A DNA stretch of 64,000 nucleotides from an uncultured Pelagibacteraceae bacterium (GCA_902617625.1 CACMXJ010000006.1:1-64000), one strand, 5' to 3'; counted from the first letter of the stretch, positions 1 through 11,812 are shown. Translations and numbers: made by a program. Notes: a model not told the origin generated them from the sequence alone.

Positions 1-903
1 ATTAGCCAAGTTGAGGGGCTTGCTAAAGCTCTTAATCTTGAATTTATACACGAAAAAATTGAACTAAATAATTTTTGGAAAATGATTCCTCCAAAAATTA
101 CACCTGTAAAAGATTTTGTTTTCAAAAACAATATATCAGAAAAATTTAATGTAGTAATTTCATGTGGGAGAAAAAGTGTAGTCCCATCCATCTTTTTAAA
201 AAAAAAATTTGGAAGTAAAATTATGAACATTCATATTCAAGATCCAAAAGTATCATTAAATAATTTTGATTTTGTTATTGCGCCAGAACACGACGGTCTT
301 GAGGGAAAAAATGTTCTTAAAACCAAAGGAGCAATTCATTATCTTACTGAAAAAGAGTTAGAGGAAAATGTTAATTATTTAAAACCTAGAATTAAAAAAG
401 AAAAAATAATTGTGTTTATCGCTGGTGGTCCAAATAAGTATTATGATTTTAATGATGAAATAATTGAGGAAATTTTTGTTAAAACCAAAAAAAATTTCAT
501 AAATCAGGGTTATCAGCTAATTTTTATACCTTCAATGAGAACACCGCAAAGAATTATAGATAAAGCTCGAAATTTTTTTGACGATGATCAGATTATAATT
601 CAAGATATTGATAAGAAAGCCTATTTGTCATCACTTAAACTAGCTAATCATATTATTGTAACTTGCGACTCTACATCTATGATATCTGAGGCAGCGATGT
701 CGGGGAGACCAATATATGTGGCTCAAATGCCAGCTATTAAAAAAAATATTCGTTTCAAAAAATTTTTTGAGCTTTTTAAATCCCTAGAAATAATTAAAAA
801 CTTAGGGGACGGAGTAGAAGAATGGAATTATAAAAAACTTAATGAAACTTATAGAATATCGGGATATATAGAGAAACAATTTAAAGATTATGACTTTTCT
901 TAA
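1..903 (+). CDS. Mitochondrial fission ELM1 family protein (partial, 5' end outside window)
   Basis: Frame 1 is open from base 1 (ISQVEGLAKALNLEFIHEKIELNNFWK) into ORF 82..903; VSCGRKSV..., HIQDP, DFVIAPEHD and CDSTSMISEA motifs are typical of ELM1/DUF1022. Confidence 0.8.
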   Translation: MSQVEGLAKALNLEFIHEKIELNNFWKMIPPKITPVKDFVFKNNISEKFNVVISCGRKSVVPSIFLKKKFGSKIMNIHIQDPKVSLNNFDFVIAPEHDGLEGKNVLKTKGAIHYLTEKELEENVNYLKPRIKKEKIIVFIAGGPNKYYDFNDEIIEEIFVKTKKNFINQGYQLIFIPSMRTPQRIIDKARNFFDDDQIIIQDIDKKAYLSSLKLANHIIVTCDSTSMISEAAMSGRPIYVAQMPAIKKNIRFKKFFELFKSLEIIKNLGDGVEEWNYKKLNETYRISGYIEKQFKDYDFS

Positions 904-1552
904 TTCTATATTGAAAAACTCAAAAAAGTATGAATTCCCATTTAATCACTGGGAATACAATAATGCTTTAAGTGAAGAAGCTATTAAAGAAATAGAAGGT
1001 GCAGACATTCCCGATGTAAGCAAACATAATCTCATTTATGATGGTACAAGAGCAATTGATGGTGGTGCCGCTGAATTTAGAGAAGGCATAGCTTCAGGAG
1101 GTAAGGCAATAAAATTTAGATGTTTTGTTACAAAAGAAAATGCTTCTCAATTTCCACATTTAGTAAAATTCATTAATGAACTTCAATCTAAAGAAACATG
1201 CGAAACGATCTCCAAAATGATTAATAAAGATTTATTCGGTTCATATGTCAGACTTGAGGTTATTTGTGATCGTGAAGGTTTTTGGTTAAAGCCTCACTGT
1301 GACATTAAAGAAAAATTAATGTCAGGACTTATTTTTGTAAATAATGCAAATGAATCAGAGGAACTAGGCACTGATTTTTATAATGAAAAATTGGAAAAAG
1401 TTAAAACAGTTCCCTACAAACATAATTATGGTTATTTATTTACAAGCGGTCCAAATACATGGCACGGAATGGAAAAGAAAAAAATTGTTAAAGAAAGACG
1501 ATGTGTTCAAGTCAATTATGTTACATTTAAAACTGATTGGAAGGTTGATTAA
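890..1552 (+). CDS. 2OG-Fe(II) oxygenase-like protein
   Basis: 220 aa [19 protein letters not shown] and [11 protein letters not shown]...RRCVQVNYV resemble the HxD...H...R facial-triad pattern. Confidence 0.6.
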   Translation: MTFLNSILKNSKKYEFPFNHWEYNNALSEEAIKEIEGADIPDVSKHNLIYDGTRAIDGGAAEFREGIASGGKAIKFRCFVTKENASQFPHLVKFINELQSKETCETISKMINKDLFGSYVRLEVICDREGFWLKPHCDIKEKLMSGLIFVNNANESEELGTDFYNEKLEKVKTVPYKHNYGYLFTSGPNTWHGMEKKKIVKERRCVQVNYVTFKTDWKVD

Positions 1553-4500
1553 ATATTTTGTAGAGACGTCACCTCTAATTTTTTTGTTTTAAGTGATTTA
1601 ATACCCTCAATACATGCAAGTGCTGTTGACATATTAGTGCAGTAGGGCACTTTATTTTTAAGTGTTGCTCTTCTTAAAGCAATAGCATCGTTTAATCTAT
1701 GTTCTGTATTGCCCCCACCAGTATTGATTACCAAAGCTATTCTTTTGGAGTCGAGAACATCAACGATATGAGGTGATCCACTACTTACTTTATTTATAAT
1801 TTTACAACTCATGCCATGTTTTTTAATGTATTCAGCTGTTCCTTTTGTAGCACACAAATGGAATTTTAGTTTCAAGAGTTCTTTTGCAAGCCCTAAACCT
1901 TCATCTTTATGAGAATCTTTTAATGATAAAAAAGCGAGTCCATTTGTAGGTAACGAATTAGACGATGCTATCTGGCTTTTTGCGTATGCCATTCCAAAAT
2001 TTTTGTCAAATCCCATCACCTCTCCAGTTGATTTCATTTCTGGACCTAACAATAAATCACTGTTTGGAAATTTATTAAACGGAAAAACAGCTTCTTTCAC
2101 GGCAAACATTCCTTTAGATTTATCTTTTAAATTAAATTTTGAAAGTTTTTCACCAGCCATAACTCTCGAGGCTATCTTTGCTAATGGTATTCCTTTAGCT
2201 TTTGATACAAATGGAACAGTCCGACTAGCTCTTGGATTTACTTCAATAACAAAAATTTCATCTTTTTTTATTGCAAATTGAACATTCATGAAACCTTTTA
2301 CTTTCAGAGCCAGGGCTAAATTTTTGGTTTGTTTCTCAATTTCTTTTAGTAAAAAAGGTTTTATGGAAACAGGCGGCAAGCTGCAAGCCGAATCCCCAGA
2401 ATGAATTCCTGCTTCCTCTATATGCTGCATGATGCCAGCTACATGCACTTCTTTACCATCAGATATAGCATCAACATCCACCTCCATTGCATGATCTAAA
2501 AATTTATCAATTAGAATTGGATTTTTCTCTGCTGCTTTAAAGGCCTCCTCTACAAAATTTTTTAATTGGCTTTTTTCATAAACAATTTCCATTGCCCGTC
2601 CTCCAAGAACATAGGAGGGTCTAACCATCAAAGGCAAACCAATTTTTTCAGATATTTCAATTGCTTGTTTAAAATTTTTTGCAATTCCACTTTCAGCTTG
2701 ATTTAAATTTAATTTTTCTAAAAGCTTTCTAAATCTATCTCTATCTTCTGCTAGATCAATAGATGAGTATTGAGTTCCTAAAATTGGGAGATTATTATCA
2801 TGTAAAAATTTTGCTAATTTAATTGGAGTTTGACCCCCAAATTGTGTAATTATACCGATTAACTTCCCTTTATCCTTTTCTCTCTTTATAATGTTGAAAA
2901 CATATTCTTCTTTTAAAGGCTCAAAATATAATCTATCGCTAGTGTCATAATCTGTTGAGACAGTTTCTGGATTACAATTAACCATTACAGTCTCAAAACC
3001 AGCAGCCTTTAAGGCAAAACTGGCTTGACAACAGCAATAATCAAATTCTATTCCTTGTCCTATTCTATTAGGCCCTCCACCTAATATTATAATTTTTTTC
3101 TTAACAGATGGGTTAGCTTCACACTCTGAATTTATTGAGAAATTTCTTTGATATGTTGAGTACATGTATGGTGTAAAAGATTTGAATTCTGCAGCACAAG
3201 TATCAACCTTTTTAAATACTGGTAAAATTTTTAGTGCAGTTCTTTTTTTTCTCACAATGTCTTCAGATAAATTTGATAGCTCAGAAAGCTTTTTATCTGA
3301 AAAACCTATTGATTTTATTTGGTTAAAATCATCAAAATTTTTAGGCAATCCATTAATTTTGATCTTAATTTCATTATCTATTATTTCTTTAATTTGGTTT
3401 AAGAACCACGGATCGATTTTTGACAAGTTATAAATTCTTTTAAGCTTGATTTTTTTCCTCATTGCTTCTGCAACAAGTAAGATTTTATTTGGAATATTTT
3501 CTTTTAGTTTTTTTTCAATTTGTCTTTTATTTAGATTAAATATTCTGTCTAATCCTGAAAAACCAGTCTCAAGAGAAACCAATGCTTTTTGAAGAGACTC
3601 TTTAAAATTTCTTCCAATTGCCATTGCTTCCCCGACTGATTTCATTGATGTACCTAGAATTGCCGGTGAAGTTGAAAATTTTTCAAAAGTAAATCTTGGA
3701 ATTTTGGTTACTACATAATCTATACTTGGCTCAAATGATGCTGGAGTGACTTTGGTAATTTCATTTTTTAATTCATCCAAAGTATATCCAACCGCAAGTT
3801 TTGCAGCAACCTTTGCAATGGGAAATCCAGTTGCTTTTGATGCAAGGGCTGATGATCTTGATACTCTAGGGTTCATCTCAATTATTACCATTCGCCCATT
3901 TTTAGGATTTATTGCAAATTGAACATTTGAACCACCTGTCTCAACTCCAATTTTTCTCAAACATGCAATAGAAGCATTTCGCATTACTTGATATTCTTTG
4001 TCAGTTAATGTCAATGCAGGAGCAACTGTAACCGAGTCTCCTGTATGTATTCCCATTGGATCTACATTTTCTATTGAACAAATAATTATACAATTATCTT
4101 TTTTATCTCTTACAACCTCCATTTCAAATTCTTTCCAACCCTCTAAGCATTCCTCTACAAGTACTTGGCTAACTGGAGACTCGTGTAAACCATTTTTGAT
4201 AATTTTTAGGTAATCCTTTTTATTTTTGGCTATCCCTCCTCCTAAACCTCCAAGCGTAAAAGCTGGTCTAATTATTGCTGGCAAACCAATTTTATTCAAA
4301 ACTTTTGATGCTTGATTTATATTGTTTACGATTTCAGATTTTGGAAGATCCAAACCAATATCAATCATGTTTTTTCTAAATTTCTTTCTATCTTCCGCAT
4401 TGGAAATGGCTTTCGAATTTGCGCCGATTAATTCAATTTTATATTTTTTTAGAATTCCTTTTTTCTCTGCTTCCATTGCAAGGTTAAGAGCAGTTTGGCC

Positions 4501-4773
4501 ACCCATAGTTGGAAGAATTGCATTTGGTTTTTCTTTTTTGAGAATTTTTTCTAAAACTTCCAAAGTAATAGGTTCAATATAAGTTTTATCAGCAACATCT
4601 GGATCTGTCATAATTGTTGCTGGATTTGAATTGATTAAAATAACTTTATAACCTTCATCTTTTAATGCCTTACAAGCCTGGGTTCCTGAATAATCAAATT
4701 CACAAGCTTGTCCAATGATTATTGGTCCAGCACCTACAACTAAAATTTTTTTAAGATCTTTTCTTTTTGGCAT
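1549..4773 (-). CDS. carB: Carbamoyl-phosphate synthase large subunit
   Basis: 1074 aa; two ATP-grasp halves ([44 protein letters not shown]), C-terminal MGS domain. Confidence 0.98.
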   Translation of the reverse strand: MPKRKDLKKILVVGAGPIIIGQACEFDYSGTQACKALKDEGYKVILINSNPATIMTDPDVADKTYIEPITLEVLEKILKKEKPNAILPTMGGQTALNLAMEAEKKGILKKYKIELIGANSKAISNAEDRKKFRKNMIDIGLDLPKSEIVNNINQASKVLNKIGLPAIIRPAFTLGGLGGGIAKNKKDYLKIIKNGLHESPVSQVLVEECLEGWKEFEMEVVRDKKDNCIIICSIENVDPMGIHTGDSVTVAPALTLTDKEYQVMRNASIACLRKIGVETGGSNVQFAINPKNGRMVIIEMNPRVSRSSALASKATGFPIAKVAAKLAVGYTLDELKNEITKVTPASFEPSIDYVVTKIPRFTFEKFSTSPAILGTSMKSVGEAMAIGRNFKESLQKALVSLETGFSGLDRIFNLNKRQIEKKLKENIPNKILLVAEAMRKKIKLKRIYNLSKIDPWFLNQIKEIIDNEIKIKINGLPKNFDDFNQIKSIGFSDKKLSELSNLSEDIVRKKRTALKILPVFKKVDTCAAEFKSFTPYMYSTYQRNFSINSECEANPSVKKKIIILGGGPNRIGQGIEFDYCCCQASFALKAAGFETVMVNCNPETVSTDYDTSDRLYFEPLKEEYVFNIIKREKDKGKLIGIITQFGGQTPIKLAKFLHDNNLPILGTQYSSIDLAEDRDRFRKLLEKLNLNQAESGIAKNFKQAIEISEKIGLPLMVRPSYVLGGRAMEIVYEKSQLKNFVEEAFKAAEKNPILIDKFLDHAMEVDVDAISDGKEVHVAGIMQHIEEAGIHSGDSACSLPPVSIKPFLLKEIEKQTKNLALALKVKGFMNVQFAIKKDEIFVIEVNPRASRTVPFVSKAKGIPLAKIASRVMAGEKLSKFNLKDKSKGMFAVKEAVFPFNKFPNSDLLLGPEMKSTGEVMGFDKNFGMAYAKSQIASSNSLPTNGLAFLSLKDSHKDEGLGLAKELLKLKFHLCATKGTAEYIKKHGMSCKIINKVSSGSPHIVDVLDSKRIALVINTGGGNTEHRLNDAIALRRATLKNKVPYCTNMSTALACIEGIKSLKTKKLEVTSLQNI

Positions 4774-5944
4774 TTTTTTTCATATTGTTAATAAATTCCT
4801 CGAATAAATAGACACTATCTTGTGGCCCGGGGTTTGACTCTGGGTGATATTGAACTGAGAATACAGGATTATTCTTTAGTCTTATTCCCTCTATACTATT
4901 ATCGAACAAAGATTTATGAGTAATTTGAATATTTTTTGGTAAATTTTCTCTTACAACTTCAAAACCATGATTTTGGCTGGTAATTTCTACATTGTCATGA
5001 CTTAAATTTTTTACAGGATGATTTGCTCCTCTGTGACCTAGTTTCATTTTTTTTGTTTTACCACCTAATGCAAGTGCGAGTATCTGATGACCAAGACAGA
5101 TACCGAATAATGGTATTTTATTTTTAATAAGATTTTGAATTATTTGAATTGCATATTTTCCTGTTGCAGCTGGATCTCCAGGTCCATTAGACAAGAAGAC
5201 ACCATTGGGTTTAAGAGATAAAATTTTTTCTGCAGATGTTTTACAAGAAACTACAGTGACCTTACAATTAAAATCAGAAAAATATCTCAAAATATTTTTT
5301 TTTATTCCATAATCAATGGCCACCACATGAAATGAATTTTGCTTATTTTTTCTATAGCCATATTCTTTTCTCCAAGTTTTAAGTCCGTTCCAAATATAAT
5401 TTTTTTTTGTGGTAACTTTTTCTGCTAGATCTAAATTTTTTAGCCCGCTCCATTTAATCGTAGAATTAATAAGTTTGTTAATATGAAATTTACTTTTTTT
5501 TGAGTATGCAATGGTTCCTTTTGGAGCACCTTTATCTCTAATAAAATTTGTTAAACTTCTTGTATCAAGTCCAGTAATTCCAACTATCTTGTTTTTTTTT
5601 AACCAAGCATCTAAATGTTGAAAAGATCTGTAATTTGATGGTGATGTTATCTCGGAATTTAAGATAACTCCTTTAGTCCATATTTTATCAGACTCAAAAT
5701 CTTCTTTGTTTGTCCCTACATTTCCAATATGAGGAAAGGTAAAGTTTATTATTTGTCCAGCATAAGATGGATCTGATATTATTTCTTGGTATCCCGTTAA
5801 TGAGGTATTAAAGCAAACCTCACCCGTTGCTTCTCCCTGATATCCAATCCCGATCCCCCTAAAAATCTTTTTATTTTCTAAAACTAAAATACCTGTATAT
5901 TTTTGAGAATTTTTTAAGTGAGTTTTTTTTACTTTTTTGATCAA
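4751..5944 (-). CDS. carA: Carbamoyl-phosphate synthase small subunit
   Basis: [28 protein letters not shown], glutaminase FGICLGHQ; overlaps carB by 23 nt. Confidence 0.97.
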   Translation of the reverse strand: MIKKVKKTHLKNSQKYTGILVLENKKIFRGIGIGYQGEATGEVCFNTSLTGYQEIISDPSYAGQIINFTFPHIGNVGTNKEDFESDKIWTKGVILNSEITSPSNYRSFQHLDAWLKKNKIVGITGLDTRSLTNFIRDKGAPKGTIAYSKKSKFHINKLINSTIKWSGLKNLDLAEKVTTKKNYIWNGLKTWRKEYGYRKNKQNSFHVVAIDYGIKKNILRYFSDFNCKVTVVSCKTSAEKILSLKPNGVFLSNGPGDPAATGKYAIQIIQNLIKNKIPLFGICLGHQILALALGGKTKKMKLGHRGANHPVKNLSHDNVEITSQNHGFEVVRENLPKNIQITHKSLFDNSIEGIRLKNNPVFSVQYHPESNPGPQDSVYLFEEFINNMKKNAKKKRS

Positions 5945-6069
5945 TTACAACTCATAAGTTAAAGGTTAATACAATAATTGATTTATTATCGCAACAGAGA
6001 TGTATTATAAAATTGTAAAAAAACAATTTTTCTTTTGAAGAATTTTTTCTTTAAAGTAGATTAAAAATT

Positions 6070-6531
6070 ATGTCGTTAAAAGAAACAATTGAAACAGAAT
6101 ATAAAAATGCCTTAAAATTTAAAGATAAGATTAAAATCTCAACTTATAGGTTAATTTTATCATCAATTAAGGATCTCGATATTTCAAATAGGTCTGGCCC
6201 TAACAAAAAAGAAACAGATGATGAAGATATAAAAAAATTATTAAAAAAGATGATGAAGCAAAGAACCGAATCAATCGATATTTATAAAAAAAATAATCGC
6301 TCTGATCTTCTAGAAATTGAGCAAAACGAATTTAATATTCTATCAAGTTTTCTTCCAAAACAACTTAATGATGAGGATACGAAAAAAATATGTGAGGAAA
6401 TTATTTCTAAATTAAGCGCAAACTCAATTAAAGATATGGGAAAAGTAATGGGTGAATTAAAAAAAAAGCATGCTGATGAAATTGATTTTTCAAAAGCTGG
6501 TGCCTTGTTAAAACAATTATTAAATAAATAA
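6070..6531 (+). CDS. GatB/YqeY domain protein
   Basis: 153 aa; KRTESIDIYKKNNRSDLLEIEQNEFNILSSFLPKQL, C-terminal KDMGKVMGELKKKHADEIDFSKAG. Confidence 0.9.
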   Translation: MSLKETIETEYKNALKFKDKIKISTYRLILSSIKDLDISNRSGPNKKETDDEDIKKLLKKMMKQRTESIDIYKKNNRSDLLEIEQNEFNILSSFLPKQLNDEDTKKICEEIISKLSANSIKDMGKVMGELKKKHADEIDFSKAGALLKQLLNK

Positions 6532-8306
6532 TGAAATATCCAAAGGAATATCTAGATGAAATTAAAACTCGTCTTAAAGTTTCTAGCGTTGTTTCAAAAG
6601 TTGTATCTTTAAAAAAAAGAGGAAAGGAGTTTGTTGGACTATCACCGTTTAAAAATGAGAAAACCCCTTCCTTTACAGTTAATGATGAAAAAGAATTTTA
6701 TCATTGCTTCGCAACTTCAGAGCACGGAAATATTTTTGATTTTGTTATGAAAACTCAAAACTTAAGGTTTGGAGAAGCAGTAAAATATCTTGCTAATATT
6801 GCAGGAATGCAACCATATCTATTTACAAAACAAGATGAGGAGAGAGAAAAAAATTGGAAAGAGTATTTATCAATTTATAGCAATTATGTTGATTATTATC
6901 ATGATCAGCTGTTAAAAAATGAAAAACTCTCATACGCTAGAGACTATTTAAAGAATAGATCGCTTGGCAAAGATGATGTCAAAAAATTTAAGATTGGTTT
7001 TGTTGAAAAAAATCCAAGTTTTTTTGATGAACTTAAAAAAGAATTTAGTGAAAAAACTTTATTAGAAAGTGGTTTATTTTATTTTGATGAAAATAAGAAA
7101 ATTTATGTAGAAAGATTTAGAGGAAGATTAATATTTCCAATTAATAATATTTCCGGACAACCAATTGCTTTAGGAGGCAGAATAATTCAAAATTTTGATT
7201 ACCTGGCTAAATATATAAATTCACCAGAGACTCCTTTTTTTAAAAAAGGTTCAAACCTTTATAATTTAGATCAAGCCAGAAAGTTATCTAACAAGCTAGA
7301 TCACATTTTTTTAGTTGAGGGTTACATGGATGTGGTTGGACTATGTAAAAATGAAATAGAAAATGTAGTTGCTAACCTTGGTACTTCTCTAACTGATAAG
7401 CAAATTTTAGTATTAAACCAATTTTTTGGTGACATTATTATTTGCTTTGATGGAGATGAAAGCGGGTATAAAGCTGCATTAAGAGCTGCAGAAAATTCAA
7501 TTAAAGAATTAAAACCTGAGAAACAAATATCTTTTTTATTTTTACCAAATAAAGAAGATCCTGACAGTTTCGTTAATAAAAATGGTAAAAACTTTTTTTT
7601 AGATTTTACTAAAGAAAATAAAATTTCAATTCATCAATTTATTTTTAGTCATTATAAAAAACAAACTGAAAATAATCCCTCTTCTATGGCTGTATTTGAA
7701 AAAAAGCTAAGATCTATAACAAACACAATCAAAGATAGCTTTATAAAAAAATATATTCTCGAATATTTTTTAGAGAAAATTGCAGAATTAACACCTCATT
7801 CTAATCAAAATAAAAATAAATTTTTTAAAAAGAAAATAAAATCTTTAGAGTCAACAAAAAAAATTTACATTGAAAGCGAGACTATTACTGGTGTTGAATT
7901 AAAGGAATACTCTTTATTATACCTAATTTTAAATAATTTATCATTTTTTCAATCAAATATTCATTTAGTTGAAAATATTAAAATATTCACTGAAATAAAT
8001 AAACAAATACTGAATTCCATTATAGATAAATTAAAGGTCAAGGATCAAATCGATGTTGATAACCTTAATCTGGATCAACAATTACTAGATAAGATAAATA
8101 AATTTGCACCAATAAAACATATACTCAAAAATAAACCAAATAATGATGATCAAGTAATAGATTTGCTTGACGATATATCTAAAGATCTTTTTAATCATGG
8201 ACTAGAGTTGAGAATTCAAGAATTAGAATCGAAGTTTTCCAAGGATATGAGCGAAAGAACCTTTAATGAGCTAAAAGAGCTTAAAAACGAAAGAAAATCC
8301 AATTAA
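6531..8306 (+). CDS. dnaG: DNA primase
   Basis: CHC2-type fold remnant, TOPRIM LVEGYMDVVGL ... CFDGDESGYKAALRA; lies directly before rpoD. Confidence 0.96.
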   Translation: MKYPKEYLDEIKTRLKVSSVVSKVVSLKKRGKEFVGLSPFKNEKTPSFTVNDEKEFYHCFATSEHGNIFDFVMKTQNLRFGEAVKYLANIAGMQPYLFTKQDEEREKNWKEYLSIYSNYVDYYHDQLLKNEKLSYARDYLKNRSLGKDDVKKFKIGFVEKNPSFFDELKKEFSEKTLLESGLFYFDENKKIYVERFRGRLIFPINNISGQPIALGGRIIQNFDYLAKYINSPETPFFKKGSNLYNLDQARKLSNKLDHIFLVEGYMDVVGLCKNEIENVVANLGTSLTDKQILVLNQFFGDIIICFDGDESGYKAALRAAENSIKELKPEKQISFLFLPNKEDPDSFVNKNGKNFFLDFTKENKISIHQFIFSHYKKQTENNPSSMAVFEKKLRSITNTIKDSFIKKYILEYFLEKIAELTPHSNQNKNKFFKKKIKSLESTKKIYIESETITGVELKEYSLLYLILNNLSFFQSNIHLVENIKIFTEINKQILNSIIDKLKVKDQIDVDNLNLDQQLLDKINKFAPIKHILKNKPNNDDQVIDLLDDISKDLFNHGLELRIQELESKFSKDMSERTFNELKELKNERKSN

Positions 8307-8373
8307 TCATGGTAAATTAGCAATGGATTTTTGCTGATTTGATATTATATAAGTCTCTCAAACTTAATTTGTC

Positions 8374-10200
8374 GTGGAAAGAATAATTACAAAATCATTC
8401 GCTAGATTAATGGGCCGTGGAGTTCACCGTGGTTTCATAACTCATGAGGAATTAAGTAAATCGCTTGGAAAAAGAAATCTTTCAGATGAAAACTTAACAC
8501 AGGCCTTCATCCATATTTTGGATGAGGGAATTGTACTGGTAGAAAAAAAATCAGATTATAAAGTTTTAAGAAAAAAAGAAAATTCATCCAAGGAAGAAGG
8601 AAAAACAATAGAGAAAAGTGACGACCCAATAAGGATGTATCTGAGAGAAATGGGTGGTGTTGAATTGCTTTCAAGAGAGGGAGAGATAGCAATTGCAAAA
8701 AGAATAGAAGCAGGAAAAGATGTAATGTTAATTGCTCTTTCACAAAGTCCAATAACAGCTCAACAATTTTTCGATTGGGATGAAAAATTACAGAAGGATG
8801 AAATTCTTGTAAGAGAAATAATTGATATCGATACAAATTACATGGAGGATGAAAATACTGGTCCAAGCGCAAAACAAAAGAATGCTGGAGAAGATGAAAA
8901 AGACGATAATTCTAGTGATGATAGTGATGATGACTTTAACCCAACTCTTGCAGCAATGGAAACTGAAATAAAACCGAAAGTTTTAAAAACAGTTCATTTA
9001 CTTACCAAAGAATATCGTAAATTGATTAAGTACCAGAAAGAAAAACTTGAGTGTGTTTTAAATTCTCAAACTTTTTCGTCATCAAAAGAAAAAGGTTATG
9101 AGAAGATAGTGAGTGGTATTTTAGAAAGTATAAAATCTCTTCAATTATCACCGTCGGTATTAGAAGAGCTTGTACAAAAACATTACATAGAAAATAAAAA
9201 AATAATATCTTTAGAGGGAAATCTTTTGAGATTAGCGATGGATCAAAAAATACCAAGAAATGAATTTATTAAATTTTATATTGGAAATGAAATAAATCCA
9301 AATCTAAAAAAATTTTTAGATACCAATTCTTTATGGAGGCAATTTTTTAGCAAAAATAAAGATGAGTTTAAAAATATAAGAGTAAGATTAATTGAGATTA
9401 GTAATAAGTTAGGTATGTCTGTAACTGACTTTAAAAAATTGGTTAGTAGAGTTCAAAAAGGTGAAAAGGAGTCAAGAATTGCAAAAAAAGAGATGGTAGA
9501 AGCAAATCTTAGATTAGTTATTTCAATTGCAAAAAAATATACTAATAGGGGTCTTCAATTTTTAGATCTTATTCAAGAGGGAAATATTGGATTAATGAAA
9601 GCTGTAGATAAATTTGAATACAGAAGAGGATATAAGTTTTCAACTTATGCTACGTGGTGGATAAGACAAGCGATAACAAGATCTATTGCCGATCAAGCAA
9701 GGACAATACGTATTCCAGTCCATATGATTGAAACTATTAACAAGATCGTAAGAACACAGAGATTAATACTTAGTGAGTTTGGAAGAGAAGCTACCCCAGA
9801 GGAATTAGCGAAAAAGTTAAGAATGCCACTTGATAAAGTAAGAAAAGTGTTAAAAATTTCAAAAGAACCAGTTTCTCTTGAAAAACCAGTTGGTGACGAG
9901 GAAGATAGTAGTTTGGGTGATTTTATTGAAGATACAAAAGCATTAGCTCCATTAGAACAGGCGATCAAATCAAATTTAGGAGAAGCGACTACAAAAATAT
10001 TATCTACTTTAACTCCAAGGGAAGAAAGAGTTTTGAGAATGAGGTTTGGTGTTGGAATGAATACAGACCACACTTTGGAGGAAGTTGGACTTCAATTTTC
10101 AGTAACTCGAGAAAGAATTCGGCAAATAGAAGCTAAAGCTTTAAGAAAATTGAAACATCCAAGCAGATCCAAACAACTTAAAAGCTTTTTGGAAAGTTAA
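8374..10200 (+). CDS. rpoD: RNA polymerase sigma factor RpoD (GTG start)
   Basis: [61 protein letters not shown]; region 4 [11 protein letters not shown]...[22 protein letters not shown]. Confidence 0.98.
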   Translation: MERIITKSFARLMGRGVHRGFITHEELSKSLGKRNLSDENLTQAFIHILDEGIVLVEKKSDYKVLRKKENSSKEEGKTIEKSDDPIRMYLREMGGVELLSREGEIAIAKRIEAGKDVMLIALSQSPITAQQFFDWDEKLQKDEILVREIIDIDTNYMEDENTGPSAKQKNAGEDEKDDNSSDDSDDDFNPTLAAMETEIKPKVLKTVHLLTKEYRKLIKYQKEKLECVLNSQTFSSSKEKGYEKIVSGILESIKSLQLSPSVLEELVQKHYIENKKIISLEGNLLRLAMDQKIPRNEFIKFYIGNEINPNLKKFLDTNSLWRQFFSKNKDEFKNIRVRLIEISNKLGMSVTDFKKLVSRVQKGEKESRIAKKEMVEANLRLVISIAKKYTNRGLQFLDLIQEGNIGLMKAVDKFEYRRGYKFSTYATWWIRQAITRSIADQARTIRIPVHMIETINKIVRTQRLILSEFGREATPEELAKKLRMPLDKVRKVLKISKEPVSLEKPVGDEEDSSLGDFIEDTKALAPLEQAIKSNLGEATTKILSTLTPREERVLRMRFGVGMNTDHTLEEVGLQFSVTRERIRQIEAKALRKLKHPSRSKQLKSFLES

Positions 10201-10203
10201 TTT

Positions 10204-10278
10204 GGGCCGTTAGCTCAATAGTAGAGTACTGCATTGACATTGCAGGGGTAGTTGGAGCGTAACCAACACGGCCCACCA
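10204..10278 (+). tRNA. tRNA-Val (anticodon GAC), with atypical D- and T-loops
   Basis: Cloverleaf: GGGCCGT/ACGGCCC acceptor, GCTC-AATAGTA-GAGT D arm, CTGCA-TTGACAT-TGCAG anticodon arm, GTTGG-AGCGTAA-CCAAC T arm, encoded ACCA. Confidence 0.88.
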
Positions 10279-10332
10279 TGAAATTCTTTGTTTAATAAAT
10301 TTTTCAAATTGATATAAGTCAATTAGAAATCA

Positions 10333-10409
10333 GGGCCTGTAGCTCAGTTGGTTAGAGCAGTACACTCATAATGTATTGGTCCCAGGTTCGAGTCCTGGCG
10401 GGCCCACCA
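10333..10409 (+). tRNA. tRNA with CAT anticodon (elongator Met or Ile2)
   Basis: GGGCCTG/CGGGCCC acceptor, D-loop with GG, anticodon loop CTCATAA, canonical T arm CCAGG-TTCGAGT-CCTGG, encoded CCA. Confidence 0.93.
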
Positions 10410-10420
10410 CTCTATTTATA

Positions 10421-11011
10421 TTAATCTTGTGAAAATTCTTTTAAAACTTTAAATAAAGCCTCAATGTCATCATTATTTGAATTTAAAACAGATGCAAATT
10501 CCTCTTTTTGAGTTCTAGCCAAACTAAGACCTTCTATAATTAAATCTCTAATTAGAGGGTTGTCTGGATTTTTAGTATATATCCTCCAATCTATATTTAT
10601 TTCAGGTCTTTCATTAGTAGCCTTTAAAATACTATTTACGATAGTATAGTTTTCGTTAAGTTTTTCTTTATTTCTAACGTCTATTTCTGGATTAGTATAT
10701 TCTGCTAGTCTGCTAGAAAAGCTTTTTAAAAAATACTCCTCAAATAATTCGGCATACCTTTTTTTATCTTGATCACTCAAAGATTTTCTTTTTTTTCCAA
10801 GAGTATAAAAACCAATTCCTCTAATATCCACAGTCTCTTTTGCGATTACCTTCAATTTTTCAATTTTTTTTTCTTTTGAAATATCTTCTCCAAGTAATTT
10901 AGATGCTCTATTAACAGTGGATTGAACAAAAATGTCGGGTTCTATAGAAAATGAATTGAATGTTATTGAAAAAAAAATAATTAAAAATGCTAAAAATTTT
11001 ATTTTCATCAT
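10421..11011 (-). CDS. mlaC: MlaC/Ttg2D family phospholipid-binding ABC transport protein
   Basis: 196 aa with signal peptide; DIRGIGFYTLGKKRKSLSDQDKKRYAELFEEYFLKSFSSRL, DWRIYTKN..IRDLIIEGLSLARTQKEEFASVL. Confidence 0.85.
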   Translation of the reverse strand: MMKIKFLAFLIIFFSITFNSFSIEPDIFVQSTVNRASKLLGEDISKEKKIEKLKVIAKETVDIRGIGFYTLGKKRKSLSDQDKKRYAELFEEYFLKSFSSRLAEYTNPEIDVRNKEKLNENYTIVNSILKATNERPEINIDWRIYTKNPDNPLIRDLIIEGLSLARTQKEEFASVLNSNNDDIEALFKVLKEFSQD

Positions 11012-11023
11012 TTTGTAATGAAA

Positions 11024-11812
11024 TTATTGTGTTTCTATTTCTTCCCAATCACTATCATCTTGAGTTTCAATAATTTTTTGACTATTCAAGATTCTTTGTT
11101 GTCTGTCTTGTAAATAAAGACTTTTTACAGATGCATAAAAATCAATTGAGTTTTTTTCTAAATTTTCAATTGAGTCGAAATTTTTAGCTCTAAAATCAAC
11201 TCCACTTGTAACTTTAGATGAATAATAATCTACATCTCTAAAGTATTGAGTGTCATTTCTTACAGTTACATTATACCAAGCATCACCACCAAAAAAGTTA
11301 GCCAGTGAAGCAACAGTATCTCTAGCAGTGCTAGGTCCTAATACTGGTAGCACCAAATAGCATCCTGGCCCCACTCCATGTACTGCAAGGCTTTGACCGT
11401 AATCTTCTTTTATGTATTCTTCAAATCCCAGGTATGACGCAGCATCGAATAAACCTAAAACCCCAACTGTCGTATTTATTATAAATCTTCCAGAATTTAT
11501 TACTGCCAAGGCAAACTCTCCTTGTAAAAGATTATTTGGAATTGTAACTAAATTACCAAGGTTATTTAATGAATTACTTACTCCAGTTTTTACTGGCGAG
11601 GGCATTAATCTATAAACACTTGCAACGGGTTTAAAGATAACTTTATCCAAACCTTGATTAAGTGCGAAAGAAGCTTTATTGAAAGTTTCTGAGCAGTCTT
11701 TTATTTCAGATGGTTCATTTTTTTTTAAAATTAAATCACCGTCAGAACTAGCGTGTAAATTTGAAACTAACGTAAAAGTTGTAATTATTATAACTATAAT
11801 TTTCTTAATCAT
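11024..11812 (-). CDS. mlaA: MlaA/VacJ family protein
   Basis: NKASFALNQGLDKVIFKPVASVYR, NNLGNLVTIPNNLLQGE, EDYGQSLAVHGVGPGCYLVLPVLGPSTARD. Confidence 0.93.
   Translation of the reverse strand: MIKKIIVIIITTFTLVSNLHASSDGDLILKKNEPSEIKDCSETFNKASFALNQGLDKVIFKPVASVYRLMPSPVKTGVSNSLNNLGNLVTIPNNLLQGEFALAVINSGRFIINTTVGVLGLFDAASYLGFEEYIKEDYGQSLAVHGVGPGCYLVLPVLGPSTARDTVASLANFFGGDAWYNVTVRNDTQYFRDVDYYSSKVTSGVDFRAKNFDSIENLEKNSIDFYASVKSLYLQDRQQRILNSQKIIETQDDSDWEEIETQ

Noticed and set aside
1383-4582. Small ORFs antisense or out of frame to the 2OG-oxygenase gene and carB (1383..1592, 2003..2281, 3164..3433, 3998..4213, 4322..4582)
   Set aside because: Overlap strongly supported genes and show no family resemblance; expected by chance.
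8507-10073. Minus-strand ORFs inside rpoD (8507..8872, 9026..9256, 9693..10073)
   Set aside because: Antisense shadow ORFs of a conserved gene.
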